Notes: generated by a model not told the origin, from the sequence alone. A stretch of DNA of 64,000 nucleotides from Flavobacterium sp. CG_23.5 (GCF_017875765.1 NZ_JAGGNA010000001.1:1-64000), one strand, 5' to 3'; shown: positions 8,701 through 16,728, counted from the first letter of the stretch. A program made the numbers and translations.

Positions 8701-11596
8701 TTGCTTTTGGGGTAACACTTATAGTTGCTGTAATAGGGTTTCCACTCGTGTTTTTTGGTGTAAATGCAGGTATATTTCCCGTTCCGTTTGCGGCTAAACC
8801 AATAGCAACATTAGAATTAATCCATGTGTAAGTAGTTCCTGAAACGTTATTACTAAAAATTATTGGACTAGTTGCAACTCCATTACAATACTCTTGATTG
8901 GTCAAGACCAATGGAGTGGGAGTGGGATTAACAGTTATAGTAAATGTTTTTGGAATTCCATTGCAACCCAATGCATTTGATGGAGTAACTGTAATAGTAG
9001 CCACGACAGGGGAGATTCCTGCATTCGTAGCAGTAAAAGCTGGAATATTACCAGTTCCACTTGCCGCTAACCCAATGGAAGGGGCGTTATTGCTCCAAGA
9101 AAAGGTAGTTAATGCTGAAGAACTGCTAAAAGTAATTGCATTTTGCAGAGAAGTGTTGCAAAGAACCGAGTTACTGACAGTGCTTACTGTAGCCTCTGGG
9201 TTTACAGTGATAGTAAATGTTTTTGCAGGTCCTGAACAGCCATTAAGTGAAGGTGTTACTGTTATTGTAGCTGTCAAGACTGTTGTTCCTGTATTAGTAA
9301 GAATAAAAGGATTTATATCTCCAGTATCTGCAGCCATTAATCCTATTGCTGTATTGTTGTTTGTCCAATTGTAAACCGTACCAGTAAGACCCCCGCTAAA
9401 CACGATAGCATCCGATTGTTGTCCTTTGCACTTTTGTTGGCTTGTAATATTATCAACAGTTGGTGTGGGTTTGATAGTGATTGAACTGTTTACGGTTGTT
9501 GTTCCGCATTCATTTGTTACTTTCAAAGAAATTGGAAATGTTCCTGAACTAGTATAACTAATAGGACCAGGGTTCGCAGTTGTCGCAGTTGCTGGTATTC
9601 CATTTGGGAAACTCCACTCATACGTCAGGGGAGATTGTGTCCCACAGTTTATTATAGTCGCTGTTGGATTGATAACTGTTGCAACTCCCGTTTGACAAAG
9701 AGGTGCAATTGGCGCAATTGTAACCTTTGGGGGTTGTTTAACGGTGAACGTTTTAATTACAGATTGGGAAGGCGTACAAGAATTAGTTGCGGTTAGCTTA
9801 ATGCTATAAGTTCCAGGCTCAGTGAAATTAAATGAACCGTTTGCACTGGTTTGATTTGGAATTGGTGCAATAGTTGTTCCACAACTTGATGGAACAAAAG
9901 TTGTACTCCATACATAGGTTGGGGGACTGCAAGAATTAGATTCAACCGTTGTGTTTGTAGCGGTGATTGCTTGCGGTGAACAACCTGAACTTTCTGCGGT
10001 GAAGTTAGGAACAAGTGGAGGCTCAATACAAATTTCACCAGTTTTAATGCTTGTACCACAATATCCATAAGTGGTTAGTGTTACGGTGTACTTACCTGGT
10101 GATGTATAGGTATGACATGGAGGGTTTGGAGTCCCGGCTGCGGTTGTGGAATAAATACTTGAACCATCCCCAAAATTCCACTCGTATAATGTACTTTCAA
10201 GGCAACCTTCATTGGAAGCGGGTGTGGATGTATTAGTAAATTGAACACAAGTGTTGACGCAGGCTTTAGGAGGATTTGTGAAATTTGAAGTAGGAGACCT
10301 TAAAATAATAATTGGTGAAATTGTCGAATTGGTTGTTCCACATGAATTTGATATTTTTAATGTTGCAGTTATACTAGCATTGGGGCAACTACTTGTGCTG
10401 TAGATATGTGGAACGGGATAATTTGACGAAAGGGATGGATTAGCAGAATTATAGTACAATGAATTCTGCATTAAATCTGATTGTAAAAGTTGTATCATTG
10501 GTGAGGAATCTCCATAGTCTAGTGTGTATGTTGTTCCAGGTGAATTTAAAGCCCAGTTGGACAATGTGAATTTTAATTCTGGTGTAGGAGCACATAAGTT
10601 TGTTGTGCTTCCGGGACTAACAAGGCCTCCTGCTGGATTCGACTCATTTTTTATAATATATTTTTTTGTCGTCGAGCAGCCATTACCTCCAATAGCAGTA
10701 ATTGCCATCGTAAATGCCCCAAGAGTAGTGTAGGAATGCGTAAAAGGAAAAGAAGTAAATATTTGCGGTGTACCGCCATCATCCCATAATACACTATAGC
10801 TGTTTATACAACTAGAATTGGAAGCAGAAGGGCTAACACTTACATTATAATTTGGGTTTGCTCCAGCTGAATTACAATTATTAAATTGATTAGAGAGATT
10901 TAGAGGGTTGTAGTTAACACTACTGTCAATAAAATTTACGTTTGGTTGCTGATTTATTGTGATAATCTTAGTTATTGTACTTGAACAACCATTGGCATCA
11001 GTTACAGTTAAAGTAATATTAAAAGGTGCTGTACCACAACCTAATGAAGTAAATATATGAGTAGGATTTTTTTCTGACGACGTATTTCCATCACCAAAAT
11101 TCCAAGTATAAGAGTTTCCACTACTTGTTGTGTTAAACTGTACCGCAGTACCCGAACACTGTGTATCAATAAAAGTAAAATCAGCCGCTGGTAAGGGATT
11201 CACTATAATTGTTACTGTATTGTTACTTGAAACTACAACATTCTTGCCGTCTTTGTCCATCACACCAGTTAAAATATAGGAGAAAGTTCCCGTTACATTT
11301 GTTGGTTGAGAAACGGTCAGACTTTTATTATTAGCTGTTGTTGTTGCACTTATAAGTGCCCCTCCATTTATTGTATAAGTAAAGGTGTAAGGCCCTTTTA
11401 CATTATCGTCAACCTCAAATACTATTATAGGCTGCGCTGCATTCTGGCATACCGTTGTATTTCCTGTTATTTGCCCAGTTGGATCTGCTACTGTTTTTAG
11501 TTTTATGATTTCCTCTATTTTATTTGAAGAATAAACAGCACTAGCATTAAGAATTAATAGAACGAATAAAAATAGAACTTTGAAAAGGTGTTTCAT
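2741..11596 (-). CDS. Giant SprB-like surface adhesin with T9SS type B sorting domain
   Basis: A 2951-residue secreted protein. A signal peptide (about 1-24) is followed by PKD domains (for example near 135-210 and 440-525, with WNFGDGN and YEWNFGDGS signatures). Many PKD-like repeats of about 80-100 residues follow (about 700-1650; recurring TITVNP, CxG and TATITVTP). Then comes a run of SprB-type repeats (about 1750-2600; recurring CFGxxTG, GGTxPYTYSW, AGTYxVTITDANGC), a last PKD domain and a C-terminal gliding-type sorting domain (about 2855-2951; PTAFTPNNDNMNDTFRP, IYDTWGSLIYS, GWDGK, NGNYYCKV). Such proteins are exported by the T9SS and carried along the cell surface in gliding or adhesion. 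Internal repeats make copy-number change by recombination likely. Start ATG directly precedes the signal peptide. Confidence 0.9.
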   Translation of the reverse strand: MKHLFKVLFLFVLLILNASAVYSSNKIEEIIKLKTVADPTGQITGNTTVCQNAAQPIIVFEVDDNVKGPYTFTYTINGGALISATTTANNKSLTVSQPTNVTGTFSYILTGVMDKDGKNVVVSSNNTVTIIVNPLPAADFTFIDTQCSGTAVQFNTTSSGNSYTWNFGDGNTSSEKNPTHIFTSLGCGTAPFNITLTVTDANGCSSTITKIITINQQPNVNFIDSSVNYNPLNLSNQFNNCNSAGANPNYNVSVSPSASNSSCINSYSVLWDDGGTPQIFTSFPFTHSYTTLGAFTMAITAIGGNGCSTTKKYIIKNESNPAGGLVSPGSTTNLCAPTPELKFTLSNWALNSPGTTYTLDYGDSSPMIQLLQSDLMQNSLYYNSANPSLSSNYPVPHIYSTSSCPNASITATLKISNSCGTTNSTISPIIILRSPTSNFTNPPKACVNTCVQFTNTSTPASNEGCLESTLYEWNFGDGSSIYSTTAAGTPNPPCHTYTSPGKYTVTLTTYGYCGTSIKTGEICIEPPLVPNFTAESSGCSPQAITATNTTVESNSCSPPTYVWSTTFVPSSCGTTIAPIPNQTSANGSFNFTEPGTYSIKLTATNSCTPSQSVIKTFTVKQPPKVTIAPIAPLCQTGVATVINPTATIINCGTQSPLTYEWSFPNGIPATATTANPGPISYTSSGTFPISLKVTNECGTTTVNSSITIKPTPTVDNITSQQKCKGQQSDAIVFSGGLTGTVYNWTNNNTAIGLMAADTGDINPFILTNTGTTVLTATITVTPSLNGCSGPAKTFTITVNPEATVSTVSNSVLCNTSLQNAITFSSSSALTTFSWSNNAPSIGLAASGTGNIPAFTATNAGISPVVATITVTPSNALGCNGIPKTFTITVNPTPTPLVLTNQEYCNGVATSPIIFSNNVSGTTYTWINSNVAIGLAANGTGNIPAFTPKNTSGNPITATISVTPKANGCTGTWQDFTITVNPSPVVTFSIQNQTICSGDTSALVTLSTVAGATLNWTAIQPSGMSGVATSGTNTIPAQPLVNNTNANIVVTYNASSTLSSGATCAGATFLYTITVKPKPIIAANMAANSCSGLSFSIIPTNGAGNNIPTGTTYSWSTPIVTGGISGGISGTNQTNISGTLNNTTTVVQTATYTVIPSLNGCAGLPFDVVVSVNPKPDVNANTDIVLCAGDTGQLINFSGNVSGTTYNWSSNLTNIGIAASGSNSVPTFTAINTGLTPIIATVTVTPSANSCTGLSKTFKITVNPRPNINSITNLVKCNGIASGTILFTGSVNGTTFDWTNDTPSIGLAASGNGNIPSFTTINTGLIPVIATITVTPKANGCFGTPTTFTITVNPTPTVDLASNQTVCNVQSTTAIVFSGAIPNTSYNWNNSNSNIGLGANGVGDIPAFNAINNGTTPIIATITVTPTLNGCPGASKTFTITINPSPTVSFTSSNQVVCSGSSSTIVNLTSTSGTSFSWTALQPSGILGVLTSGTNTIPVQTLINSTNVPIVVTYLATAESNSGVSCQGITYPYTITVNPVSSITTTQAQTICSNSTFSVVPLDGSGNSVPVGTTYSWSAPVVTGGITGGVALANQTTIKGTLNNPTNDVQTATYTVIPKSGTCTGPTFTTVITVNPSPKVQFSAANQTICSGSASLPITLSTLTTGNVTFNWTATIPAGISGGTGSGTGTIPTQTLLNLTTTPLTVIYTATATFENNGVSCSGPTLDYKITVNPAIITSSILSNYNGFNVSSVGANDGAINVTVTGGSGTYTYLWSGPPGFSALSQDISNVPAGDYTLTINDALCNPVILNFTLTAPLPLLIQEDNAAQIDVLCFGYLTGAIKVDITQQSVGPYDYLLTLQGGGTISSIINATSTNYTFTSLAAGIYDIKVTDANGSSKTILGIEITQPSGISATISYPTIISCAGSATGSATVSASGGIGTLTYSWNTNPIQTTETASGLIAGTYTVTITDANNCSIQKQAVITEPNGIVASITSLTNVLCFGNNTGSATVSATGGTGVLTYSWDTVSIQTTVTATGLVAGTYKVTITDANGCSNVQTALITQPSAGLTAMISNSTNVSCFGGNNGNATVSVTGGTSPYTYSWNTNPIQTSVTATGLTAGTYNVTVTDANGCVDSSPVTITEPAGMSATISAQTDVYCSGNSSGSATVTVNGGTAPYGYSWNTTPVQTSATATNLAVGTYTAIITDANGCTTSTQATITEPNGIVISIASQTNVKCFGNNTGSVSVLASGGTGILTYSWDTIPVQTSLNAIGLIAGTYHLTVTDANNCTKVETVNITQPDDISITTDLEKDITCFNDANGEIKITISGGTLKYNYTWSKDGIPYSAAEDLSNLSPGIYMVTVSDANNCGPKTATFTITEPPILEVSLLSQTNILCFGEATGAIEIFVVGGTPTLSGYSFSWTGPNGFTSSNKNLTAITAGTYNVLVTDNSGCSKALSVTLTQPTAIILSATTTPIICYGSNDASITLAINGGVTPYTIAWSNLGGGTFQNNLSAGDYLITVTDSNNCVKTLNVNIPEAPIFTINPVVKNISCFGAHDGSINLNIIGGIAPVKLVWDDSPVAGNVRNNLGPGSYTVTIVDSKPCTIKKSFIILEPQPLILSANVDNAFDCDKANSGAINLLVAGGTPPFTYAWSNGSTTEDLVNIPAGNYLVTVIDSRGCSKQAQYSINRPPPIVIGVATKTEFDCETKFVKQTFVAQVSGGVPPYQLAWSSGTVSGSNNEMMNTSQNGTAILYVTDALGCKANYSFNVKLQSLGTPSFNATSYSFVTYGTYSIIDPIQFTNTATGDFISMVWDFGDGSFSTELNPVHTFLNPKEYVVTQTVTYPFGCVYVQKITFNVEKGYLFVVPTAFTPNNDNMNDTFRPVTKALKNVRLDIYDTWGSLIYSETGDTLRGWDGKIKGQIAENGNYYCKVSAETFYGTIVNENRPFVLIK

Positions 11597-11659
11597 AATT
11601 GTGCATTAATTCAACCAACGTCTACTATTGTATCTACGTAGGGAAAAAGAGGTTTTTGG

Positions 11660-11707
11660 CAAATATAACGTAATGATTTTCCATTCCTTTACGGTTTACC
11701 GTAAAAG
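11660..11707 (-). promoter_or_regulatory. Promoter and palindromic operator of the adhesin operon
   Basis: Read on the minus strand, TATATTTG (11667-11660) matches the Bacteroidota -7 consensus TAnnTTTG and lies about 64 bp upstream of the adhesin ATG. No -33 TTTG is visible at the usual distance. Instead a near-perfect palindrome, CTTTTACGG TAAA CCGTAAAG (11707-11687), ends 19 bp before the -7 box, where an activator would touch RNA polymerase. Part of it (CTTTACGGTTT on the + strand) recurs upstream of the operons starting at 28725 and 42248. The regulator is unknown; a LytTR- or LuxR-type activator is only a guess. Confidence 0.5.
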
Positions 11708-11950
11708 CGGTTATTTGCAGAAAAAAAATAATTTGGTTATTCTAAAAATGGGGGTTGTAGGAAGCTAGATTTCTAAAAGAGAATCCACTACGAGGCAATT
11801 AGCACGTTTTTCTTATTTTTTTTAAAATAAAAATTTTATAAACAAGTAACACTGCGGTGGACGGATTTTAATATAAAAAAACTCCCAAGAGAGGATACTT
11901 CGGAGAGATAGGTTTTTTAGTTGGAATAAATTATAAATCTTAATTTTAAT

Positions 11951-12610
11951 TTACAGTTGCATTAACTACATCCCAACCAATAGCAGTAACATTACTATAA
12001 TTGTTTACTTTCAATTTGAACTCCATATTTGTATTAGGAGCAAAAAAATCATAAATAGTATATTTTTCCCTAGCAATCTCCGAATCAGTTTTACTATAAA
12101 AAATTACCTCAATGATCACATCTTTATAATTAGTGACTGTTGCTTTGTTTTCAATAATACCATTTATTTTTAATTGGTCTCCTAAAAAGGTTGGTTTGTA
12201 TGTACCGGTTGCATTAAATATGAAGATGGGTCTACTGCTTCTATTTTTCCTATTGTTATGATACTTTCTTCATAAGATGAACCTCTATTTTTTTCATTTA
12301 TATAATCTACAAATGCAAAAATAGCAATAAATACAATAATTAGGATTGCTGAAACTCTAGTCATCCTCCAAAACCAATGTGTTTTTGCATTATTAACAAT
12401 AGGTTGTGGTTTAATTTCAGGCTTTTTTGCAATAAGAGGAGGGACAACTGACAAAAGGCTTTTTAGTTCGTCAACTTCTCCTGTATTTTTCCAATCTGCT
12501 ATGCCTTCATACCACACTTGTGTGTTTTTAGTTATTTTTTTAGATTTTAAATCTTCTAAGTTAAATGGACCAATGTTCTCAGAGCCGCTGTGTAAGTAGT
12601 ATTTGTTAAT
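11951..12610 (-). pseudogene. GYF_2 (DUF4339) membrane protein gene, frameshifted and without an ATG
   Basis: The N-terminal frame reads NKYYLHSGSENIGPFNLED and then TQVWYEGIADWKNTGEVDEL, a typical GYF_2 domain. One membrane helix follows (SAILIIVFIAIFAFVDYI). Near 12210 the frame breaks: IEAVDPSSYL continues in the +1 frame as NATGTYKPTFLGDQLKING and on to a TAA at 11951, giving an FxLYD-like beta domain. Adding one A at TATTTAATGC would restore a single protein. No ATG exists at the expected start: the codon before NKYYLH is ATT (12610-12608) and a stop lies five codons upstream. A GTG at 12517 could start only a piece that lacks the domain. Either the gene is dead, or an ATT start plus a sequencing error is involved. 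Confidence 0.7.
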
Positions 12611-12659
12611 AAATTTTAAAGTTTATTTTTTCTAGTTTTGAATCCAAAAGGGTTTTAAT

Positions 12660-12858
12660 TTATTTTTTCATTTCCTTGATAATCTTAGTTGTTCTGCGAT
12701 CTGCATACATTCTGTTAAGGGATGTAAAAGCCCAAATGCAAGCAGGTATCCAAGCGATTATGGTAATTTGTAATATCAAGCAAACTATGCCAGAACCTAT
12801 TTTACCTTGTAATATCAAGGGATAACTATGGTAGAAAAAAAGCTAAAACGTATCTCAT
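12660..12858 (-). pseudogene. YqaE/Pmp3-like small membrane protein, broken
   Basis: From an ATG at 12858 the frame reads MRYVLAFFLP and then TAG. After one extra T it continues as LILQGKIGSGIVCLILQITI and IAWIPACIWAFTSLNRMYAD, ending KEMKK at a TAA. The hydrophobic LILQxT-IxWIPAxIWA core matches the YqaE/Pmp3 family of about 50-65 residue membrane proteins. Changing TAG to TGG (a Trp usually follows FLP) and removing one T of CCCTTGATA would restore a normal 65-residue gene. With the broken GYF_2 gene next door, this looks like a decaying pair of small membrane-protein genes. Confidence 0.65.
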
Positions 12859-12873
12859 ATTATTTTATTTTTG

Positions 12874-12978
12874 GGAACGGATTATAAATCCGCGCCATCG
12901 GGCTAGACAGTTGATTGAGGTAAACAAGGCCTATTGTTTTACGATTGTAGGAACGGATTACAAATCCGCGCCATCGGG
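12874..12978. repeat. Two 29-bp direct repeats with internal dyad
   Basis: The 29-mers at 12874-12902 and 12950-12978 differ at one base (ATTATAAATCC versus ATTACAAATCC). Each holds the inverted pair CGGATT and AATCCG. They start 76 bp apart. They resemble short dispersed intergenic repeats of Bacteroidota genomes rather than a CRISPR, as there are only two units and no array. Confidence 0.7.
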
Positions 12979-13134
12979 TTGCCCGTGATATTTAACGGAA
13001 ATGTTCTTTTTAATACAGAAATACTTCATTAATACAGAGAAATACGCTGCTATTCTCACGGTATTAAATAGTCTTCATAGTTAAAATATCCATTAATCTG
13101 TGTATATTTAGAATCAATTACTTAAATTTGCACT

Positions 13135-13347
13135 ATGTTAATGACAAGGCAAGACATATTATCTTTAAAAAATCTTTCAACAGTAAAGGACTTCGTTTCT
13201 GTTGAGAGGATTCCCGCTGCTTTTAAAAATGATTTTCAAAGATTCTTTTTTGGAAAAACTTTGGTGAAAGATAATGACACTCTTTTTGCTTACCCTCACG
13301 ATATTAAGATGTGGGTTCGCTTTATATTCAATAAATATAAAGATTAA
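13135..13347 (+). CDS. Small protein upstream of Fic, possible partner
   Basis: A 70-residue, fairly basic and aromatic-rich protein (MLMTRQDILSLKNLS at the start, MWVRFIFNKYKD at the end). I do not recognise a domain. It ends 7 bp before the Fic start on the same strand, so the two are almost certainly co-transcribed. Many Fic toxins have a small antitoxin gene directly upstream. However, this Fic carries a possible built-in inhibitory motif, so the small protein may instead be a regulator or target adaptor. Confidence 0.6.
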   Translation: MLMTRQDILSLKNLSTVKDFVSVERIPAAFKNDFQRFFFGKTLVKDNDTLFAYPHDIKMWVRFIFNKYKD

Positions 13348-13354
13348 TTCGTTA

Positions 13355-14152
13355 ATGCTTCCCGACTACCTTCAACACTTTAATGAAGCCCTCCAAAAGT
13401 TCCAAGAGAAATTTCCAAGGGAAAAATGGTCTCCTGAATTTAAAGATAGCTTAATCAATAATTATTCTTTTTATTCAGCAAGAATAGAGGATGATAAATT
13501 GCATTATGGCGATACGATAAAATTTTTAAACAATGAGTTGGTAAGGGTTGGTAAAATGACCTCTTTGCTCAATATTTCCAACCATAAGGATGTTATGAAA
13601 TCTCTGTTGGATAAACTTGAAGATTTTCAATTGACAGAAGAAATTGTAAAAGGGATTCATCAAGATTTAATGGGGTCTGATTTGGCATGGGAAGTGGAGT
13701 TTAAACCAGAACTCATCGCGAATTACAGAAATATTCCAACAGTAGGATCGAGAGAGCCTTTTTTTGAAAATAAAGAATATGCCCCTCATTATAATTTAGC
13801 TGTTATTATGGCTTCGCATATGGGGTTATTTAACAACCGCTTTGAAAGGATTGACAATTCTAATGAAGCCACACATATACTTTCTGTTTTGGCCTATTTT
13901 CATAATACTTTTTTAAACAAAATTCATCCCTTTGCGGATGGTAATGGCCGAGTTTGCCGAATTATTATGGGAGCGATCATGATGCAATACAATTGCCCTC
14001 CGATATTTCCTCTTATCACAGATGAGGAACATCAATTTGAATATATTTCTACCATTGTGAAATGTGAATTAGAAAATAGTGATGATTTATTGGTTCGTTA
14101 TTTTGCCAAAGGAATGAGTGAAAGTTTACTTCAGAGAGTTTACGAGTTTTAA
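13355..14152 (+). CDS. Fic/DOC family protein (predicted AMP-transferase)
   Basis: 265 residues from ATG 13355. A longer frame runs upstream to 13274 but overlaps the preceding gene and codes for nothing Fic-like. The catalytic motif HPFADGNGRVCR is at residues 191-202 and fits HxFx(D/E)GNGRxxR, with the catalytic His and anion-hole residues intact. An N-terminal SARIED stretch (41-46) resembles the inhibitory (S/T)xxxE(G/N) helix of self-inhibited Fic enzymes, with Asp in place of Gly/Asn. Known Fic enzymes mostly transfer AMP from ATP to protein hydroxyls; the target here is unknown. It probably acts in the cytoplasm as a toxin or stress enzyme. Confidence 0.88.
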   Translation: MLPDYLQHFNEALQKFQEKFPREKWSPEFKDSLINNYSFYSARIEDDKLHYGDTIKFLNNELVRVGKMTSLLNISNHKDVMKSLLDKLEDFQLTEEIVKGIHQDLMGSDLAWEVEFKPELIANYRNIPTVGSREPFFENKEYAPHYNLAVIMASHMGLFNNRFERIDNSNEATHILSVLAYFHNTFLNKIHPFADGNGRVCRIIMGAIMMQYNCPPIFPLITDEEHQFEYISTIVKCELENSDDLLVRYFAKGMSESLLQRVYEF

Positions 14153-14268
14153 TTGAAGTTGCTCTTAAAAAAAAACAGTTAAAAACACAATATGAATATA
14201 CCTTAATAATCAATCAATATTTGGTAGTAAGTGGTCGACTGTTGCTATTTTTCTATTTCGTTTTTATC

Positions 14269-14420
14269 CTAGCTATCTAATAACTCATCAGGACTGTTGA
14301 TTAATGGATCCATCCAATCCGCTTTGGCCTAGTTTATCCATTCTTGCTTTTCTGGTGTTAAATTATTCATGTTTAATGCATGTTGCTTTTCTGCATCAAT
14401 GTATTTGCTCAACTATAAAA
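14269..14420 (-). pseudogene. C-terminal gene remnant with an internal stop
   Basis: A minus-strand frame reads AEKQHALNMNNLTPEKQEWI, N, stop, AKADWMDPLINSPDELLDS and then TAG. The acidic, Trp-containing tail is protein-like, and an internal TAG interrupts it. I cannot name the family. The remaining DNA between the Fic gene and the RT gene (14160-14741) shows no gene that I can support. Confidence 0.3.
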
Positions 14421-14741
14421 TAGCAGCGAATTAGAATATTTCAAGGGTCTTGAAATTCTACCTATACCAAGTCATCATGGCTCCTATGCTAACTCGCAGT
14501 TTCTATTGCTTTTTGTTTTCAACTCTCACATCAAACACCTATCACTTTCCATAATAATTACTAAAACGTCTTGCGAATGAACTCTTTTACCAACATTTCA
14601 ATGATTGCAGCTTTAATTTATACCTATTTAAAGAATTTAGTCTCTAATAAATAATGTATGAAATTGTTTTTTGCGCAATTTAAAAAAAAAATGAAAAACA
14701 AACAATATAATTAAAGTGAAAAATTTGGTTTAAGCTTGCAT

Positions 14742-16361
14742 TTATTTCAGATGTTTTTTTATAGCAGAGTAAACTATATGTTTCCTCTTCCTAACCTGAT
14801 GCTCGAAAATTTTTTCCCCAAAAACAGCTACACATCTTTTTACATATCCCATATAGTTAGAATCTCTTCTTTTGGAATTATGTTCAAACGAAATCGTTGA
14901 ATACTCCCCTCTTTCATTTATCTCCAATTTTGTTCGATTGCGTTGTTTTTGTTTTAAATCTTTATTCTCAGAATCCAATTCACGCAAAGGCTTATTATAA
15001 AGCTTCTTGATTTGATTAATGTAGATTGATTTTTTTTGCAACGGATCATTTACAATGACTTTACGAACCCTTTTTGCTCTTCTCTTAATAATACTAATCA
15101 ATCTTCTATAGTATTTTGCCAAATTTGTTGATTTCAAAACTACATTATACCCTCTAAACTCAAACCCTAGATAAATCAAAGGGGAGCCAATTGATTGAGT
15201 GCTATCTCCTTTTATTTTAATCGAAGTAAGCCTACTTTGACCAATTCTATTATACTCGAGGTGTTTAAATATAAATGTTTCTGTCTTTTCTCTACTTATT
15301 TTTAATTCACTTTCTAATATTAATTCTTCAATATAATTTTTAGTAAATTCAATTTCTTCAACTTTACAAATTACAATTATATCATCAGAATATCTTCTAT
15401 AATAGGAGTCCTTTTTCTCAACCAAATCTAATATTATAGACCTGTCAAAGTCGTATAAATAGATATTAGCTAAAATAGCACTAACAGGAAGTCCTTGTGG
15501 AATCCCTATTTTAACCTTTTTCCCATTGGGAGCTGTTTTCCTGAAGGGGTTATTGTATACTCTTAGTTTTCCTTGCTTAATATGATTTCTAAAATCTTCA
15601 TTTGACTCAAAAAAACATTTGAATCCTTTTTCCTTTCTTATTTTTGCTAATTTACTCTCATCAAACCCTGATTTCCGTTGTCCTTTAGTCTGTCTTCTCC
15701 TCAAATCGTTTGCAAGAACATAATTGAAATTTGTACACGATTTGAATACATTATAATGGTCGTCCGGAAGTTTTTCCTCATCAATAATATATGCCCATTT
15801 TTGTTTTAGAATAGTATGATCTAATGAAGGAAAAAAACCTTTAATATCAAAAGTCAAAACCGCAACCTCTTTACCATAATTGCTACGCTTTTTTACCTCA
15901 TCAAAAACATCTTTAGCAAAGTGTATAGTGCTTTTCCCTTTATCCAAGCCGTCTTCAATTTTAAGTTTACGGTAAGCTGTTACACTATCTGATAATCCAG
16001 GAACAGCATTTAATTTCTCTTCATATTTTTGATTCAACAAATGCGCATAATAACCATATATCAATGCATCATAATGACTAGCATAATGCAGAGGTCTTAA
16101 CTTCGCAGTCTTTTCTGTATTGCTTGTAATTTTGTTTATGTGCTTATGGGAGCGACCTATAGTAGCGTGTTTTGAACTATCTGCATTTTTATATTTTCTT
16201 TCCAGAATAAATGAATGAATCAATGGGTAAAAAGCATATTTCGATACAAAGTCTTTGTTTTCAATCTGTCTTTTATAAATACGCCAATTCTCACCAATTT
16301 TTAAACTTGGGGATAAGTGTAAATAACCTTTACTTTTTAACCAATCGGGGATTTGCATCAT
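14742..16361 (-). CDS. Defence-type reverse transcriptase (DRT2/UG-like), copy 1
   Basis: About 539 residues from the Met at 16361; a start at 16394 would add 11 residues. RT motifs are intact: FDIKGFF (catalytic Asp near residue 172), GIPQGLPVSAILANIYL, and YSDD (Asp pair near 326-327). The N-terminal pattern (DWLKSKGYLHL, FYPLIHSF, YASHYDALIYGYYA) resembles the unknown-group RTs of phage-defence systems. My best match from memory is the Drt2 group, and UG28/DRT9 is an alternative. There is no group II intron maturase domain. The basic C-terminus (RRLISIIKRRAKRVRK) suits binding its own RNA. A structured ~280-nt leader precedes the gene and a WYL-like gene diverges from the same region. It is homologous to the RT at 58723-60279. 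Confidence 0.82.
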   Translation of the reverse strand: MMQIPDWLKSKGYLHLSPSLKIGENWRIYKRQIENKDFVSKYAFYPLIHSFILERKYKNADSSKHATIGRSHKHINKITSNTEKTAKLRPLHYASHYDALIYGYYAHLLNQKYEEKLNAVPGLSDSVTAYRKLKIEDGLDKGKSTIHFAKDVFDEVKKRSNYGKEVAVLTFDIKGFFPSLDHTILKQKWAYIIDEEKLPDDHYNVFKSCTNFNYVLANDLRRRQTKGQRKSGFDESKLAKIRKEKGFKCFFESNEDFRNHIKQGKLRVYNNPFRKTAPNGKKVKIGIPQGLPVSAILANIYLYDFDRSIILDLVEKKDSYYRRYSDDIIVICKVEEIEFTKNYIEELILESELKISREKTETFIFKHLEYNRIGQSRLTSIKIKGDSTQSIGSPLIYLGFEFRGYNVVLKSTNLAKYYRRLISIIKRRAKRVRKVIVNDPLQKKSIYINQIKKLYNKPLRELDSENKDLKQKQRNRTKLEINERGEYSTISFEHNSKRRDSNYMGYVKRCVAVFGEKIFEHQVRKRKHIVYSAIKKHLK

Positions 16362-16394
16362 TTTGAAATAAAAAAACCTTGTGCATATAGCCAA

Positions 16395-16672
16395 GCAATA
16401 ATGATATTCATTTTACATAACACTCCTAAGAGCCGGACTAGTACCCAATTACTGAGTCATTGTGTTTATTCGTAAATACCTTAACAACAGCATTACATCT
16501 CAATTAATTAAATTTGATATGAACCTATTTATTAGTATATTTGCATTGATTCTAAGTTCCCTCATAGGGTCGGCTTTGAATAAATACGAAACCTGAATAT
16601 CTAAAATATTCAGTAAAGCTAAAAGCCCTTTAGTCCTAACTAGTTGTAAAAAATCTGCTTTTTTGCACAAGG
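16395..16672 (-). ncRNA. Candidate structured RNA upstream of RT copy 1
   Basis: Read on the minus strand. A -7-like TATATTTG (16684-16677) is followed by a 5' hairpin (16670-16644: TTGT, GC bulge, AAAAAA, 5-nt loop, TTTTTTACAA). Further on is an 8-bp hairpin (16613-16593: CTGAATAT, 5-nt loop, ATATTCAG). GGACTA (on the minus strand at 16636-16631) can pair with TAGTCC (16440-16435), enclosing about 200 nt. The hexamer ACTAGT occurs at 16639-16644 and 16437-16442, 202 nt apart. Known DRT2 and DRT9 systems keep an RNA template at this position. No protein frame of note is present. Ends are estimates. Confidence 0.5.
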
Positions 16673-16728
16673 TAAACAAATATAAGATTTTATTTGTTAA
16701 GTTTGTTTGTAATTAACAATTCAAATCT

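Noticed and set aside
7548..9374. Plus-strand frames of 145 and 158 codons opposite the adhesin gene
   Set aside because: They are periodic complements of the tandem repeats in the adhesin, with low-complexity Val-rich sequence and no start context.
12874..12978. Two 29-bp repeats as a minimal CRISPR
   Set aside because: Only two units, a 47-bp gap, no cas genes and no further units on either side. No CRISPR array was seen elsewhere in the window.
14742..16361. Group II intron or retron RT
   Set aside because: No maturase or HNH domain, no intron domain V-like end, and no retron msr/msd pattern that I can recognise. The N-terminal region and leader fit defence-type RTs better.
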